A stretch of DNA of 64,000 bases, from assembly GCA_008508345.1 (NCBI GenBank), contig QNGE01001713.1, positions 72,128-136,127 on the forward strand, given 5' to 3'. A program made the position numbers and the translations under genes. Positions within the stretch are counted from its first letter, which is position 1. Each line of letters opens with the position of its first letter. Positions 12,801-25,060 of the stretch are shown here, one piece after another. The notes below the pieces were generated by a model. The model had not been told where the DNA came from, did no database searches, and was given only the letters and a program-made list of their open reading frames with translations. The DNA is from Paragonimus westermani. Its lineage: Eukaryota > Platyhelminthes > Trematoda > Plagiorchiida > Troglotrematidae.

Positions 12801-15800
12801 AATCGACCGTGTAGTTTCGTGTCATTCAGTGAAGTTCTGAATTACCTTCTGTTGTTCGAACAACGAATAAAACCGTGAATTGGCTATCTTGTTTGGGTCA
12901 ACTTTCTTTAGGTTCTCGAAAACGCCTGTATGAAGCTACTTTTCTACAGAAAACCCCTTAATATCCATGTTTTCCGTAGCTTCGGCAAACATGATTTCAC
13001 AATGCAAACACACGTACAACAACCTCCTAAATAATTGCATTGCTTTTTTGATGATCCAACGATGTTTTATTCGCTGTTGCGCTTGTTTTCCCTCAGTCGA
13101 GTGGCATTGCTTCAGAGATATTAATCGCTGACACTCAGCTAAGACAGTCCGCAATGTCATTTCCAACTTCTCTTCTGAATGCGATCAGATATGTGTACGC
13201 TTATCCTCATCGGATGCTGACTTGAGTTAACACACAAAACTTAACATTAAAAATTAAACACTGCTGAGATTTGACAAGTGGAGTTCTTTCCATTCACGAG
13301 TGATCACAGCAGAGACTATTGAATTTCACCAGTTTATTAATTACTGGGTTGAAAGCAATCGAACACTATACAGTGTCTGTGAATGAGCATTCACGTGGGT
13401 TTCTTGGCGGATTACAGTTACAAATCTGAGCGCGTTCCGTTGAGCGAAGTCTGCGTAAAAACGATCGGATTAAAACATTGTCATGTAAGTTCACTGCGTC
13501 CTCCGTTATTTGGACTTCGTAACACCCGATTCAGACCTCGGACTTGATCTCGCTGTCAGGGTGATTAAATAGCAATGAACCGGCTGTCTACAACAACGGG
13601 AGCACCTTCGCGACAGTTCTGTGGAGTGTATAATTTGATTAACCTCGTAGTGTGGCAACCACTGACAATTTTTGCGGTAATTATTCGTGTGAGCTAACGT
13701 TGTGTTATCAGACGAATTTTGCCCTCCAGAAACAACCTCTCATGTCTGGTGTTGTCGAGGGTACGTCGGTGACAAAAACTTCCAACACCGGCTACGAACT
13801 GCTTTGTGCCCCTTGAAATCTACTCCAACACTTCGAGAGTCACATCGCAAGAACTTTTCAACAGCTTGAATTCGCCTATTTTTCTACCATTTTTGATTAC
13901 CAGACGGAAACGATCCTCACTACCGATCAATGGAGAGCATTAATAATTAAGCAGACATAGCATTTCTTTGATATGAGACGACGGATCCGGTTAGCAATGC
14001 TATTGGGGGCCATGTTGGTATGGCGAATGCTTCCTTTCGAAGGCAGATGCAGCAGTTCGGTAATAAATTAAACAAGCTTATATATTTTGCCAACCGAATA
14101 CGTACATACTTACTCCCAAAGGGTGCTGAATACATATATGCATAGAGTTGACCCATCTTTCATTTTTCTTCGTCAGTTGTTGAAAGAAGTGGGAAACTTT
14201 TCCCATTTAAACCATTGGTCCCACGTTGGTTTAAACTATTCAGGCCTGCATCAAGTCCAAATAATTGTTTCCATCATACGATCAACATAGCCACGCTAAA
14301 CACCATGTTTACGGCAATCTGAAGGAGTATTTTAAGACAAGTGTACCCTTCCTGAACACTGTACATTTATCTACTGAAACGCTAATTGGTAAGCGGAAAT
14401 ACATTTCGTTATAAAAGTCTGGGTCGCTTACTTTCAGCATAATATTTAACCGCTGTAAAGTGATTTCAGGTTGAAGAACACCAATGAGGCTTCATATTCC
14501 ATGTATTGCGCCCAAATGTTAGGAAGCTGTACTTGATTTTTCTCAGTGTTTTACTGAAATATCACCAATTACTTACTATCAATTATGTATCTGTCATCTG
14601 AAAATCAGGTAAAACAGCTGAATGCATGAAATGAACCTCGAGTTCGATTGATGTGACACCTGAGTATTCAATATTCAATAGTCAATGTATTTTTCACGTT
14701 AGCCTATTAAAGGGAAGTATATATCTCCTGGTGCAATAGTTGTCTTGAAAACTGAGGAAAAGTGGAGGAAATCGAACGATTATGTAGAAGAGGAAATCTT
14801 CGTTATGTGTTGGGCAAAGTCCAAACCCACTGCCTTTTCACTTCAAGCCGAGTAAAGCCTCTTTTTTCACTCGTTAAACATATTGACAATCCTGAAAGCA
14901 TCACTGTTGAATTAATATAATGTGTGCGTTCAGTTCACAGAGATTCAACAGCTACTTGTTAACACCGTTCGGGATATTGCAGCGGGCGTTCCGGAGTAAA
15001 TGACCATTATATTAAACCGTCGTTGTATTTAGCTCTTGGCTTGGTTTCACAGTTTTGCGCTGAGCTCATCCACAACTGAGATCACTGGTGGTTTCCACAT
15101 GTCTCTTGATAAAGAGGAGGTTGCATATATTTCCGTCAATGAAGACTACAGTTAACGTACTAGTGATATAGGTGAAGTGATGTGGACGCCAGAGGTTAAC
15201 ACCGCTGATATGTGTTACTTCCGGAGTTATTTTTCAGAGTAGGCCTCAAACGGGATGTGATGCTGAGAATGGCAAAATCCATTTGGAAACCAAGGTGACA
15301 GTGGTTAGCAAAATAGCAAACTGTGTGATGAAGAAGGTGAGGCGACCGTTATCACGTCATCGTTCAGAAGGGTTAGATGAATTGCGCGCAGGGATGACAT
15401 TAGTTGTAGGTGAATGACTACTGCGGGATCTCATCGACGTCACGTTGGTAGTCAATGAACAATAGTAAATTCTACTCAACGGAATATTAGTCCACACTTT
15501 CCGAAGAGATCTAGTGTCAACAAAATCCACACAAGTAATATTTGGTTAGAAGGGAAGCAAAAGCTTGGAAAAATAGTTTGAAATACATGGATGGCATGCC
15601 GTCTACACTCATTTTCCGCTCGTGTGTAATTTCATAATGAAACACTGAGTGTTAGACATTCTTGGAGATCGAAATTAAATTCAGTTAGCCTTGTCGCGCT
15701 TATCCCCATGATCCTGTGCAATAAATCGGTTGTTCTGTTTAGTCACACATCAGACCAATTCTATTGCATTTAGCCGGCTCGTCCTTGACGGCTTATTGCA

Positions 15801-18101
15801 GCCAAACATAGTCCTCTACACGGCGAACGTAAACAAACTGAGACTTGTTTCTTGTACTCGAACGTGTTGTTCATGTTAACAGTACCACGCTTTCAGTGAA
15901 TTGACCTTGTTCTGATATTCGATATCGTTGGTTATACATGCATCGCTGAAAGTTCGTCGAAAGGGTGTACTTTGAACAATCAAAAGTAGGTGTATGTATT
16001 GCCAGAATACTCACATCTGTCGGATGTGAGGGTCGACGAATTGACTGGAAACACGTGTGTTCAAAATTAAATGGTGCACAATCACTGATAAACAGATTGG
16101 GAATAACACAACGTTACGATCAAGTTGTAATACTCTACGTTTCAACCACCTCGGGAGGCCTTCCTCAGGAGTGTTGTAATCGAAATCACTACAAAATGTT
16201 ATTATGCAAGATGAACGCTTTTACTATACTGTGGTAAATCGTCAGTGAAGATGATCTGCAGAACGAACGTAACAATGCATGACAACACTCTCATACCAGT
16301 TCGGTGACTGACAGCATGAAGTTGCACATCGTAAACTAGTATCAGTGAACGAATTCATTCTACTTTCTGAGGATTATGACGGATGACTGTGGACACCTGA
16401 TTGGGTTAACTAGTAGACAGCTTTCAGGTCAGATTGCAAGTCACATTCTTGTATGAGTATTTATCGTGGGGTTAATGTTCAGTTTTGAAATTGCATTCAA
16501 CGCTCTTTTATTGAGCGTGTTGGACTGAAACTAAGAAGTGTGAAGAAAAGCAATTAAGCCACATTCGAATTTCTCCGCTAAGCTTACTTCTCTTGAGGTA
16601 TGGAGTAACTATGGATTACGTAAAACATGTCATGGTGAACCGCGCAAAATTATTTCACTTTTGAGAAAGCTTATTGTAACAATACGGAAATGGTGATGAA
16701 GAGGCTATATGAAACGCTCCAAAATAACTATGTTAATTACTTTCATGCTTCAACTGCTGATGAACTGAAATGTCAAAAATGGGGAAGAACGTTGTAAGCC
16801 AATTTGTCTAATATCTTCTTTGTCCCCTATGAGACATTTGTTAATTTCAATTTGAAAACGCAAGTCAAATATATCGTAGCACGCGATGAATATCTTGCGA
16901 ACATCCCGCTTAAACTTATCAGGATCAAACTAGTATAAAACCCACTCACATAAGAATGTGAATCACGCGGAAATGTATCGCTTTCACTAAGGTACAGGTT
17001 GTTCGGTTGATCACGGTCAGTGGACTGTGGCATGAGTGTCGTTCTGTGACTAGATAGAGGAGGACAACAATGTTTGTTACCTTTTACGCATCAAAAATGA
17101 ATCGCTTCGTCCCATTTGATTTGAGTCCGACAGCTTAACAAATGTAGATCACATGTTGATTTGGTTTGTTTGCTCTCTGTCATTGAACTCGATTGCGCGA
17201 TTGCGTCACATTACACTCATTACTCAAAGAGTGTCTGTTGTCCGTTACAGTGAAACGGTGTTGCGTTAACGGAACGTACTAACCGAAATAACGTGGATAA
17301 GGAACTCTGACTGGCGTGGGCCTTGCTTTAATGTCCATAAGTATGCTACCCAAAGTCGCAAGTGGAGCCAATTGTGAAGAGGCAGAACGAGCCTACCTGT
17401 CAGTTGCTAGTCCACTGGCATACTTGGAAATCACGCATACTGCTAATCCTTACTGTCAAGACGAGTGTCACAGACAAATACGTAGTGTGAATGTGAGAAT
17501 TTTGCTCATAACTTTTTCAACCGTCAAGTGTGTAGCTTTCCTTAACGTCTGTCGTCGGCAGTAAGTAACCTTACCGCCTTCAGGTTGGCGGTATGTTTCA
17601 CCACAACGAACGACTAAAGTGGAACGATTCAGTTTGCAAGTGAGATGACAGCCCAAAAACATTCTTATTTTTACGACTGAGTTTCAGACTACTGACTGGG
17701 ATGTGTCCACAGACGTTAGAATTTGACGGCATCCCAGCGGGTGAATAGAGAGTCTAGTCTTCTGTAGACAAAACGTGTGTTTTCGCTTTCGAATTACTCT
17801 GCTAATTTGATCAAATTGGCACGGCGTGAACGCATTTATGCAGAACCCAACGAATTTGGTTAGTGGAACTGCAAATGACCAATTTGGAGGCAAATGATCA
17901 GCTCACGACCCACCTATGCAAACGCAGCATGCCTAATTATTGCCAAGCAGGGGCGTCTACTGCTCTTAACAGTTGCACTGAGTCAAGGAGCATATTTCGG
18001 CTTAGACGTAGAGCAGACAAGAGTGTAACCGCGTGATGTAATCGGGTGTAAATTCAGAAATAGATAGCAGACGGTCAAAATTCCCGGCTGCTGGACAAAT
18101 T
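3891..18101. other. Long AT-rich region without firm features
   Basis: About 14 kb with only short ORFs on either strand. A run of 11 C lies at 5448-5458. Some ORFs have a protein-like composition (for example 8695-8985 +, 11306-11512 +, 12936-13166 -, 17316-17564 +) and could be exons, but none shows a recognisable domain or a clearly paired set of splice sites. I see no tRNA, rRNA or large repeat here. It could be intronic or intergenic DNA. Confidence 0.5.
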
Positions 18102-18419
18102 CTAATATGCCAATGTAAACACATTGTTGTCAGTCCGAAACTTCTGTCGTAAATATGCAACTTCATTGTCTATGTGTGTCACGTGACATTTATTTTCACT
18201 CATCTTTTCTGGCTCAACTACATGTGCATGATGAGATCCAGCTAAATTGGCCGGGCCATCAATTGCGCACTCTGTTTTATCCGAATCCATTTCTTCTGTT
18301 TGCCAATCTGATAGCCCCAAATCAGCTTGAATGAAGAGTTTCGCATCCGTTGCGTAACAAAGTATTGGAGATTGTAACGGATGGCAAAGCCAGAACCACT
18401 CACGCAGTGGCGCGCACAA
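18102..18419 (-). other. Unassigned ORF, possible exon
   Basis: A 105-codon minus-strand frame ends in a stop near 18102. Its second half is rich in polar and charged residues (around EEMDSDKTECAID, VVEPEKMSENK and YLRQKFRTDNNVF) and lacks the Phe/Leu/Cys/Ser-heavy look of translated AT-rich noise. I recognise no family, no signal peptide and no certain splice acceptor. It may equally be a chance ORF. RNA-seq coverage or conservation would be needed to call it. Confidence 0.18.
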
Positions 18420-19571
18420 TAAACACCTTCATACCACAAACCATTTGCCTTGGCAACAAATCACCCATGACTATCTAGGCACATTGTGTGTGAAATTGCA
18501 TTGCAAGTTTTTGGCAGACTTCACAACCTCAGACGAAGCAGTTCAGTCTTTACTTGATAGATTGCCGCGGAGTGTTCCCGATTGAAACATTGTATGTTCT
18601 GACACTAATGACTTTACCTTTGAAATTCTCTGAATAAATCACATGTGTTTTAAATATATTTTTTGTTTCATGCGTTGACGTGAGCATACTTCAGACTGAT
18701 CTCAATATCCCCTAGGGATGGTGCTATTATCCACACAGCAAATAATCTCATATAATTTTAAGCTAAGCAGCAGTGGGAAGACATTGCATATTCACCTCGT
18801 AATGAAGTGAACGTTGTGTTGATCAGTCGAATCAATGAATGGCTGTCCAACTTACCACGTTCTAGGTCATCGGCTACGAAGAAGCGGAGCAAAATGAAAG
18901 ATTTGTCTGGTGTTTTGGTCTCTGCTTGTTGTATCACAAATTGTGCGAATCTGTCATTTACAATAACAGCGCATACTTACTAGGATTTGCTCCATCTGAA
19001 AATGTATACAGACACGGTACATTAGCCATTAGAAAGTGTATGTTACAAGATTAGTTTGCAAACTGTCGTTACCAGACATAGGGATGTCGCTTACAAGAGT
19101 CCAAATACTGTGTTTCTTCGATGTAGGAAAATAGAATGTTTTTGTTAATTAATGTCTCATCGTATGATAATGCATTGAAGAACTAGGTTAATTTAAAATT
19201 ACTCACCAAATTTAACGAAGTTTATCCATACTGCAATTAAAAATAAACACAAGATAAGTGATTACACGTTACCTGTATTTACACAATCAACATTCAGGCC
19301 ATGGCGTTCTCCTGATTCAGGTGACATTCACCAGTGTTCACAAAACTACGAACTTACATTCATCCCATACTATTTTTGTGATAAGAACCGAGTGTTTTGT
19401 TCCCATAAGTTTTACGGCATATCATGATCATCGAATCATATGAGGTATAGAATTACAGTTCTCATCCTTGTCAAACATAAATACGACCCAAATTATAGTT
19501 CTCTGTTAACAACAGCGGACCATTGATTTCACTGAATGGGAAAGCAGCAGTCGATGTCCAGCTTCGGTCGT

Positions 19572-19678
19572 GCCTAATGTGAGGTCAATGGCGCAGTGGT
19601 TAACACGGTTGCCTCATGATTGGAATGTCCGGAGTTCAAATCCCGGCCGTGGCAAGGATATGCACTACTGACGAGCTC
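19572..19678 (+). repeat. tRNA-derived SINE head
   Basis: The segment has the two internal RNA polymerase III promoter elements at tRNA-like spacing: an A box (TGGCGCAGTGG, 19589-19599) and a B box (GTTCAAATCC, 19634-19643). The B box lies in a T-arm-like hairpin (CCGG ... CCGG). TCATGAT in the middle resembles an anticodon loop. It is followed by non-tRNA sequence that runs into the assembly gap, and a related copy lies at 28213-28280. This favours a tRNA-derived SINE over a functional tRNA gene. The 3' part is hidden by the gap. Confidence 0.7.
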
Positions 19679-20624
19679 NNNNNNNNNNNNNNNNNNNNNN
19701 NNNNNNNNNNNNNNNNNNNNNNNNNNNNNNNNNNNNNNNNNNNNNNNNNNNNNNNNNNNNNNNNNNNNNNNNNNNNNNNNNNNNNNNNNNNNNNNNNNNN
19801 NNNNNNNNNNNNNNNNNNNNNNNNNNNNNNNNNNNNNNNNNNNNNNNNNNNNNNNNNNNNNNNNNNNNNNNNNNNNNNNNNNNNNNNNNNNNNNNNNNNN
19901 NNNNNNNNNNNNNNNNNNNNNNNNNNNNNNNNNNNNNNNNNNNNNNNNNNNNNNNNNNNNNNNNNNNNNNNNNNNNNNNNNNNNNNNNNNNNNNNNNNNN
20001 NNNNNNNNNNNNNNNNNNNNNNNNNNNNNNNNNNNNNNNNNNNNNNNNNNNNNNNNNNNNNNNNNNNNNNNNNNNNNNNNNNNNNNNNNNNNNNNNNNNN
20101 NNNNNNNNNNNNNNNNNNNNNNNNNNNNNNNNNNNNNNNNNNNNNNNNNNNNNNNNNNNNNNNNNNNNNNNNNNNNNNNNNNNNNNNNNNNNNNNNNNNN
20201 NNNNNNNNNNNNNNNNNNNNNNNNNNNNNNNNNNNNNNNNNNNNNNNNNNNNNNNNNNNNNNNNNNNNNNNNNNNNNNNNNNNNNNNNNNNNNNNNNNNN
20301 NNNNNNNNNNNNNNNNNNNNNNNNNNNNNNNNNNNNNNNNNNNNNNNNNNNNNNNNNNNNNNNNNNNNNNNNNNNNNNNNNNNNNNNNNNNNNNNNNNNN
20401 NNNNNNNNNNNNNNNNNNNNNNNNNNNNNNNNNNNNNNNNNNNNNNNNNNNNNNNNNNNNNNNNNNNNNNNNNNNNNNNNNNNNNNNNNNNNNNNNNNNN
20501 NNNNNNNNNNNNNNNNNNNNNNNNNNNNNNNNNNNNNNNNNNNNNNNNNNNNNNNNNNNNNNNNNNNNNNNNNNNNNNNNNNNNNNNNNNNNNNNNNNNN
20601 NNNNNNNNNNNNNNNNNNNNNNNN
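19679..20624. other. Assembly gap (946 N)
   Basis: Unbroken run of N. A SINE head enters it from the left and the minus-strand 3' end of an RTE-like LINE enters from the right, so the unresolved sequence is probably repetitive. Frames predicted across it are meaningless. Confidence 0.99.
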
Positions 20625-20960
20625 CTCGCGACCACGCAATAGTTGCTCGTTGAACGCTCGGACGCCCGCCCGAACCGTATTCCTCCAGGCCGTCCATTTC
20701 AACGCCAACGTGAAAGACTTACCTGCACAACATCCTGGTATCTCCGCTTCTGACCACCGGGATTTCGCTTACCTGACTTCAAATGTCCACACAATAACTG
20801 CTTCGGGATACGGTCATCGCCCATCCGACGGACGTGACCGAGCCAACGGAGCTGATTCAGCATCAACATGGCTTCCATCCCGTCCATGTCCGCTCGCCCC
20901 AGTACCTCAGTGTTCAAGACGTCCGAAAGCAGCACTAGCGTTCCTCACCACAATATACAC
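20625..20960 (-). pseudogene. RTE-like LINE, C-terminal end of the RT ORF
   Basis: The minus strand from about 20935 encodes LNQLRWLGHVRRM, DDRIPKQLLCGHLKSGKR and GGQKRRYQDVV. This is the highly characteristic C-terminal block of many RTE-type LINE polyproteins (RWxGHVxRMxDxRxPKQLLYGEL..GKR). A second frame then continues with WRNTVRAGVRAFNEQ, which matches the usual following segment, so there is a frameshift near 20700. The preceding reverse transcriptase and endonuclease are not present upstream (higher coordinates), so the copy is 5'-truncated, as is common for LINEs. Its 3' end lies in the gap. Confidence 0.8.
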
Positions 20961-20992
20961 AAACACACACAAACACACATACATACAAGATT
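20948..20992. repeat. CA-rich microsatellite
   Basis: Imperfect ACAC/ACAA/ACAT repeats directly beside the LINE remnant. Confidence 0.8.
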
Positions 20993-21639
20993 ACATTCAG
21001 TCTCATGACTATACGCCTACGCTGGTTATTTGGCCACATGAATTGTTGAGCACACAAGCCACTAAACAGTTTTTGGAATATCCAGTTACAAGATGCGCAT
21101 AATATGAATTCTAGGCAATTTGGAAACAGTGCGACGACTGAACTCAACTTGATATGCGGCAAAATTGTTGATCACTTTCATACTAACGCCATGAATCGGA
21201 GTGGATTGTGGCAAGTGGAAATCAGGGTCTCTCCCAAGTGTTTGATGTGTTTGAGTTCCGTTCACATTCGGCGGACGTGCTCCCAGTCAAACTAGTTGTT
21301 TAATACCGCCAGTGCATCGTTCGCTTTGTGTCTAAAGGTGATTTGGACGAGTAGGAGACAAATGTCACTTGTTCACAAAAGGGTCAATGAAGGGAGTTTT
21401 ATGTAGACACTCAGTAAGATGTGATAACTACCAAGATAATATGGATTGTGTGGGAGAAGCAGACTCAACACTGCTCCGGAATTCTGCGTTTTCGACAACT
21501 GATATGGACGACGAACAGTTTATTGAACTCCACCTCTAATATAGAGTACTAGGATATGTTTCGTTGGGTTTACGTGGTACCAGAAGAGAGCTGACTATAA
21601 GTGATTAGAGGGGAAGCGCTCTTGAAATCGTGCAAACTG
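20993..21639. other. Spacer without recognisable gene
   Basis: Short ORFs only, with no motif recognised. Purine content rises towards the right. Confidence 0.5.
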
Positions 21640-22005
21640 ATTTAATATTGAAAAGTCAAATGCTCGGAAAAATTCCACAGCTGACCGAATATCGCGAAAG
21701 TCAAACAAAATTCTCGGAATAAAATGAAAGATTCCGTGGGTTAACAATAGGTAAAGAGAAAACCGTTACGGAAGAATGAAGGAGAAATCGTTGGAAATGA
21801 AGAGGTAGCCCAGAAAACGGAAGAAGGAGATAGAAAAAATCAATAGGAAAGAAGATGTTTCAAGGAGAAACACCGTAAGCAGATATGGAAAGGGCACACG
21901 AAAGTTAATATCACGTTCTGGAGTAGATTTAAGAAGAAAATTGGGGAGATCACGAGAAATCAATCTGAGAGATATATTCAAAACAAACAAACGGAAAGGA
22001 CAACA
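21640..22005. other. Purine-rich left flank of the tandem array
   Basis: The plus strand is strikingly rich in A and G (for example around 21770-21870, with runs of GAAGGAGAAA-type sequence). Near 21960-21983 the sequence CAATCTGAGAGATATATTCA resembles the internal repeat segment CGAATCTGAGAGATCTGTTCA, so this flank probably includes a strongly diverged array unit. Confidence 0.6.
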
Positions 22006-24706
22006 GTTTGAATTCACATGCAATGTGCAACGAATGTGAAAACCGTTGATCAATCTCAAACGGGTGTAGATTTACTTACCATCATGTACTGGAGGAGCAT
22101 GGAGAGATAATTTCCGACGAAAGTTTGAGATGAATCTCAGATATTTGATCATAACATTGTATTCGGGATTATAGCTACGTGTGTGAGCATGCTGTTAAAA
22201 TGCGGTGAACATGCACGCCACAATGACTACGAGCATCATCAATGTGCGGTTGTGGGAATGGAACGGGGGAGAACATTGTTGAATGATGAGAGCACAGTTT
22301 GAACATTGGCCGCAATCTGATGGAGTACAATGTATGCGGCTAGTCGCATCAACATGTTACATTCACGTCACTTCATCGAGTTGGACCGGACTAGCGTTTG
22401 AATTCACATGCAATGTGTTTCGAATGTGCAAACCGTTGATCGTTCTCAACCGGGAGTATGGTAACATACCATTCTGTTGTTTGGCAGCTTGGAAATGAAA
22501 TGTGGAAATTTTCGTGAAACGAATCTGAGAGATCTGTTCAGAACATCGTATTCGGAACAATAGCTACGTGTGTGAGCATGCTGTTAAAATGCGGTGAACA
22601 TGCACGCCACAATGACTGCGAGCATCATCAATGTGCGGTTGTGGGAATGGAACGGGGGAGAACATTGTTGAATGATGAGAGCACAGTTTGAACATTGGCC
22701 GCAATCTGATGGAGTACAATGTATGCGGCTAGTCGCATCAACATGTTACATTCACGTCACTTCATCGAGTTGGACCGGACTAGCGTTTGAATTCACATGC
22801 AATGTGTTTCGAATGTGCAAACCGTTGATCGTTCTCAAACGGGAGTATGGTAACATACCATTCTGTTGTTTGGCAGCTTGGAAATGAAATGTGGAAATTT
22901 TCGTGAAACGAATCTGAGAGATCTGTTCAGAACATCGTATTCGGAACAATAGCTACGTGTGTGAGCATGCTGTTAAAATGCGGTGAACATGCACGCCACA
23001 ATGACTGCGAGCATCATCAATGTGCGGTTGTGGGAATGGAACGGGGGAGAACATTGTTGAATGATGAGAGCACAGTTTGAACATTGGCCGCAATCTGATG
23101 GAGTACAATGTATGCGGCTAGTCGCATCAACATGTTACATTCACGTCACTTCATCGAGTTGGACCGGACTAGCGTTTGAATTCACATGCAATGTGTTTCG
23201 AATGTGCAAACCGTTGATCGTTCTCAAACGGGAGTATGGTAACATACCATTCTGTTGTTTGGCAGCTTGGAAATGAAATGTGGAAATTTTCGTGAAACGA
23301 ATCTGAGAGATCTGTTCAGAACATCGTATTCGGAACAATAGCTACGTGTGTGAGCATGCTGTTAAAATGCGGTGAACATGCACGCCACAATGACTGCGAG
23401 CATCATCAATGTGCGGTTGTGGGAATGGAACGGGGGAGAACATTGTTGAATGATGAGAGCACAGTTTGAACATTGGCCGCAATCTGATGGAGTACAATGT
23501 ATGCGGCTAGTCGCATCAACATGTTACATTCACGTCACTTCATCGAGTTGGACCGGACTAGCGTTTGAATTCACATGCAATGTGTTTCGAATGTGCAAAC
23601 CGTTGATCGTTCTCAAACGGGAGTATGGTAACATACCATTCTGTTGTTTGGCAGCTTGGAAATGAAATGTGGAAATTTTCGTGAAACGAATCTGAGAGAT
23701 CTGTTCAGAACATCGTATTCGGAACAATAGCTACGTGTGTGAGCATGCTGTTAAAATGCGGTGAACATGCACGCCACAATGACTGCGAGCATCATCAATG
23801 TGCGGTTGTGGGAATGGAACGGGGGAGAACATTGTTGAATGATGAGAGCACAGTTTGAACATTGGCCGCAATCTGATGGAGTACAATGTATGCGGCTAGT
23901 CGCATCAACATGTTACATTCACGTCACTTCATCGAGTTGGACCGGACTAGCGTTTGAATTCACATGCAATGTGTTTCGAATGTGCAAACCGTTGATCGTT
24001 CTCAAACGGGAGTATGGTAACATACCATTCTGTTGTTTGGCAGCTTGGAAATGAAATGTGGAAATTTTCGTGAAACGAATCTGAGAGATCTGTTCAGAAC
24101 ATCGTATTCGGAACAATAGCTACGTGTGTGAGCATGCTGTTAAAATGCGGTGAACATGCACGCCACAATGACTGCGAGCATCATCAATGTGCGGTTGTGG
24201 GAATGGAACGGGGGAGAACAGTGTTGAATGATGAGAGCACAGTGTGAACATTGGCCGCAATCTGATGGAGTACAATGTATGCGGCTAGTCGCATCAACAT
24301 GTTACATTCACGTCACTTCATCGAGTTGGACCGGACTAGCGTTTAAATTCACATGCAATTTGCAAACCACTGATCGTTCTCAAACGGGTTCCGGTTATTA
24401 CTACGTCATATTCCGAACGATCATGCGAAGATTATTTGCCTCGTAGGATTGAAAATATTCTGACAGATCTGTTCAGAACATCTTATTCGGAACAATAGGT
24501 ACGTGTGTGAGCATGCTGTTAAAATGCGGTGAACATGCACGCCACAATGACTGCGAGCATCATCAATTTGCGGTTGTGGGAATGGAACGGGGGAGAATAG
24601 TGATGAATGTTGATTGCACAGTTTGAACATTGGCCGCAATCTGATGGTGTACAATGTATGCGGCTAGTCGCATCAACATGTTACATTCGCGTTACTTCAT
24701 AAATTT
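22006..24706. repeat. 389-bp tandem repeat array, about seven units
   Basis: Units begin at GTTTGAATTCACATGCAA at 22006, 22396, 22785, 23174, 23563 and 23952, and at a variant at 24341. The period is 389 bp (390 for the first). Central units are almost identical: I see single changes such as CTCAACCGGG against CTCAAACGGG in the 22396 unit. The first and last units are clearly diverged, and the last is shortened near 24360 and 24420-24460. Each central unit carries a short perfect inverted repeat, ATGGTA-ACA-TACCAT. Short ORFs recur on both strands with the period, but they overlap each other and are best read as by-products. The pattern fits a local satellite homogenised by unequal exchange. 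Confidence 0.95.
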
Positions 24707-25060
24707 TTAGATGAATTTGTTTCTCTTTCTCTCTCAAATTAATTCTTCTCTTTTCATGACATCTTTCAATTTTATGTAATTTTTCTCACTTAGGTAGTTT
24801 TTGGCTGCAAGTGAAAAATTTTCTCAATCAATTTCTGTTTACTTCCTTCACTTTTTTCAATTTGTCTTTATTTTGATTCATATGTCTCTTGTTTATTCTA
24901 TTGGGACTCATTTCTGTCATACATTTTTGCGATCATTTTTATAATTTCATATTCTTGCTTTTTTCATTGTTGCCATTTTTTATTTATAATAATAATGAAA
25001 TTTTTACTTCTCTCCTTCTCTCTCGTTGTGCCCGTTTTTCACTCACCTGAATATTGTTCT
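24707..25060. other. Pyrimidine-rich right flank of the tandem array
   Basis: The plus strand is dominated by T and C (TTTCTCTTTCTCTCTC from about 24720, continuing to about 25030). Strand asymmetry is opposite to the left flank. No coding capacity is recognised. Confidence 0.7.

Noticed and set aside
12936..13166. Minus-strand ORF with basic, helical composition
   Set aside because: Protein-like in appearance but without motif or splice context. Not distinguishable from chance.
17316..17564. Possible secreted-protein exon with Cys pairs
   Set aside because: Signal-like start and a GTGAG that could be a donor are suggestive, but no homologous domain, no partner exon and no conservation information are available.
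19589..19650. Functional tRNA gene
   Set aside because: A and B boxes are present, but no clear acceptor stem closes the structure, non-tRNA sequence continues 3', and a second copy exists. A SINE fits better.
19574..20708. Long frames of 340-353 codons on both strands around 19.6-20.7 kb
   Set aside because: They consist almost entirely of N. They are an artefact of the assembly gap.
22283..24116. Recurrent 71- and 65-codon ORFs on opposite strands inside the tandem array
   Set aside because: They repeat with the 389-bp period, overlap each other antisense and show no domain. Periodic conservation reflects the repeat, not coding selection.
22006..24706. CRISPR-like array
   Set aside because: Units are 389 bp and contiguous, with no short repeat-spacer alternation and no cas genes, and the DNA is eukaryotic in character.
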